From the NCBI RefSeq assembly GCF_000425445.1, contig NZ_AUDL01000004.1, positions 434,001 through 498,000 on the forward strand: 64,000 nt of DNA, read 5' to 3'. This stretch comes from Flavobacterium denitrificans DSM 15936. GTDB lineage: Bacteria > Bacteroidota > Bacteroidia > Flavobacteriales > Flavobacteriaceae. The position numbers and the translations under genes were made by a program. Shown here piece by piece: positions 62,765 through 64,000 of the stretch (position 1 is the stretch's first letter; each line of letters begins with the position of its first letter). Below the pieces are notes generated by a model. That model saw nothing but the letters and a program-made list of their open reading frames with translations, searched no databases and was not told the origin of the DNA.

Positions 62765-63943
62765 ATGAAATCTATTTCTACTCAGCACGATCTACTCAAT
62801 TCCACTTCTTTTTGTGTTATTGTCCCGACGTACAATAATCAGAAAACGCTAAAAAAAGTTTTGGATTCTATTTTGGAATTTACTTCAAATGTGATTATCG
62901 TCAACGATGGTTCAACTGATGAAACTTCTCAAATTCTAAAACACTATTCACAGCTTACGCAAATTCATCATCCTAAAAATATAGGAAAAGGAAGAGCACT
63001 CAGAAATGGTTTTAGAAAAGCAATCCAAATGAAATTTGAATATGCGATCACGATTGATTCTGACGGCCAGCATTTTGCTTCTGATATTCCGAATTTTATC
63101 TCCGCAATTCAAGAAGAACCAAACGCACTTTTGATTGGAAGTCGTAATATGTCTCAAGAAAATGTTCCGAAAAAAAGCAGTTTTGGGAACAAATTTTCTA
63201 ATTTCTGGTTTAAGTTTGAAACCGGAATTAAACTCGATGACACACAATCGGGTTTTAGATTATATCCATTGCAATTGCTTCCGAAGAAATTTTACACCAA
63301 TAAATTTGAGTTTGAAATTGAAGTTATTGTACGCGCTGCATGGAAAGGAATTGTCGTGAAAAATATTCCGATTCAGGTTTTATATGATCCCGCAGAACGT
63401 GTTTCGCATTTTCGTCCGTTTCGCGATTTTACCCGAATCAGTATTTTAAATACGGTTTTGGTAACGAATGCTTTGCTTTACGTAAAACCAAGGGATTTTT
63501 TTAGAAGAGCAAAAAAAAAAGGTTTTAAAAAGTTCTTTCTAGAAGATATTTTAGAAAGCAAGGATTCTAATTTTAAAAAATCGGCCGCAATTGCGCTTGG
63601 AATTTTTATTGGATTTTCTCCTTTTTGGGGTTTTCAGACTATTTTGCTTTTTACATTTGCAGCGATTTTCAGACTTAATAAAGTCATTGCTTATCTGACG
63701 TCAAATGTGAGTTTTCCGCCTTTTATTCCGTTTATTATTTATGCATCGCTTCAAGTTGGAAGCATTTTTGTGTCGAGCAATGCGCCTTTAGTTTTAGATA
63801 GTTCAATCACGCTCGACGATATTCAAAAAAATGCAACGCAATATATCGTAGGAAGTCTTATTTTAGCAACCGTTTCGGCGCTATCAGTTGGTCTTATAAG
63901 TTATTTGCTTTTAACGACTTTTAGCAAGAAACAAATCGAATAA
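62765..63943 (+). CDS. Family 2 glycosyltransferase fused to DUF2062
   Basis: The N-terminal 230 residues form a GT-A fold of the dolichol-phosphate-mannose-synthase type: VIVPTYNNQKTLKKVL, IIVNDGSTDET and TIDSDGQHFASD (DxD-like). The C-terminal part (about 270-392) is a DUF2062 membrane domain with SPFWGFQTILLF and two or three hydrophobic helices. Fusions of this kind occur in Bacteroidota and may glycosylate a lipid carrier. It is the last gene in the window. Confidence 0.9.
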   Translation: MKSISTQHDLLNSTSFCVIVPTYNNQKTLKKVLDSILEFTSNVIIVNDGSTDETSQILKHYSQLTQIHHPKNIGKGRALRNGFRKAIQMKFEYAITIDSDGQHFASDIPNFISAIQEEPNALLIGSRNMSQENVPKKSSFGNKFSNFWFKFETGIKLDDTQSGFRLYPLQLLPKKFYTNKFEFEIEVIVRAAWKGIVVKNIPIQVLYDPAERVSHFRPFRDFTRISILNTVLVTNALLYVKPRDFFRRAKKKGFKKFFLEDILESKDSNFKKSAAIALGIFIGFSPFWGFQTILLFTFAAIFRLNKVIAYLTSNVSFPPFIPFIIYASLQVGSIFVSSNAPLVLDSSITLDDIQKNATQYIVGSLILATVSALSVGLISYLLLTTFSKKQIE

Positions 63944-63957
63944 AATATATTTATTCT

Positions 63958-64000
63958 TTGCCACGAATTTCACCAATTAGCACAAATCAATTCGTGAAAA
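63958..64000. repeat. ATTCGTG-type repeat at the window edge
   Basis: GCCACGAATTTCACCAATTAG and AATTCGTGAAAA are complementary in part and resemble the repeats near 45447 and 59349. It is cut by the window end. Confidence 0.5.

Overview
The window is AT-rich and carries Bacteroidota hallmarks: exact TAnnTTTG -7 boxes, no obvious Shine-Dalgarno sequences, a SusC/SusD pair, many signal-peptide lipoproteins, and a flexirubin-type pigment locus. Together with a tyrosine ammonia-lyase that looks almost identical to the well-known Flavobacterium johnsoniae enzyme (recognised from memory, not by a search), this points to Flavobacterium, close to F. johnsoniae.

Region 1 (1-5136) is housekeeping: a ~275-bp tandem intergenic repeat, Mn-type superoxide dismutase, peptidyl-tRNA hydrolase, a prs-rplY operon, tRNA-Leu(CAA) and an OsmC-family protein.

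Region 2 (5137-29886) is an L-arabinose/arabinan utilisation locus. A minus-strand araB-araD-araA-galM operon sits beside a polysaccharide utilisation locus: SusC and SusD-like proteins, two GH51 arabinofuranosidases, three GH43 enzymes and a GH127 beta-L-arabinofuranosidase. A divergent Nudix-type regulator (AraR) and a tkt-tal pentose-phosphate pair follow. A 21-bp motif (TAAGTGT-N7-ACATTTG, with variants) occurs at eight places in front of these transcription units and probably is the AraR operator. Arabinan would be cut at the cell surface, imported by SusCD, trimmed in the periplasm to arabinose, and converted by AraA/B/D and Tkt/Tal into central metabolites.

Region 3 (29887-36295) is a galactose module: a GntR-type regulator divergent from galM-galK-galT, followed by a sodium/sugar symporter with its own AraR-like site. 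A DUF4238 gene (36563-37636) of unknown role separates it from the next region.

Region 4 (37785 to the window end) is a large, mostly plus-strand flexirubin locus (aryl polyene esterified to a dialkylresorcinol). It encodes a flavin-dependent halogenase-like protein, tyrosine ammonia-lyase (4-coumarate starter), a ketoreductase, three active-looking ketosynthases, two ketosynthase-like proteins without catalytic residues, two acyl carrier proteins, three hot-dog dehydratase-like proteins whose catalytic residues look complementary, DarA/DarB for the dialkylresorcinol, a BtrH-like cysteine acyltransferase, an ABC exporter, a thioesterase, a lysophospholipid-type acyltransferase, a LolA-like carrier, lipoproteins and barrels, a polysaccharide deacetylase and a GT2-DUF2062 glycosyltransferase. 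The locus probably continues past the right edge. The larger intergenic gaps inside this locus hold inverted repeats from families that also occur elsewhere in the window.
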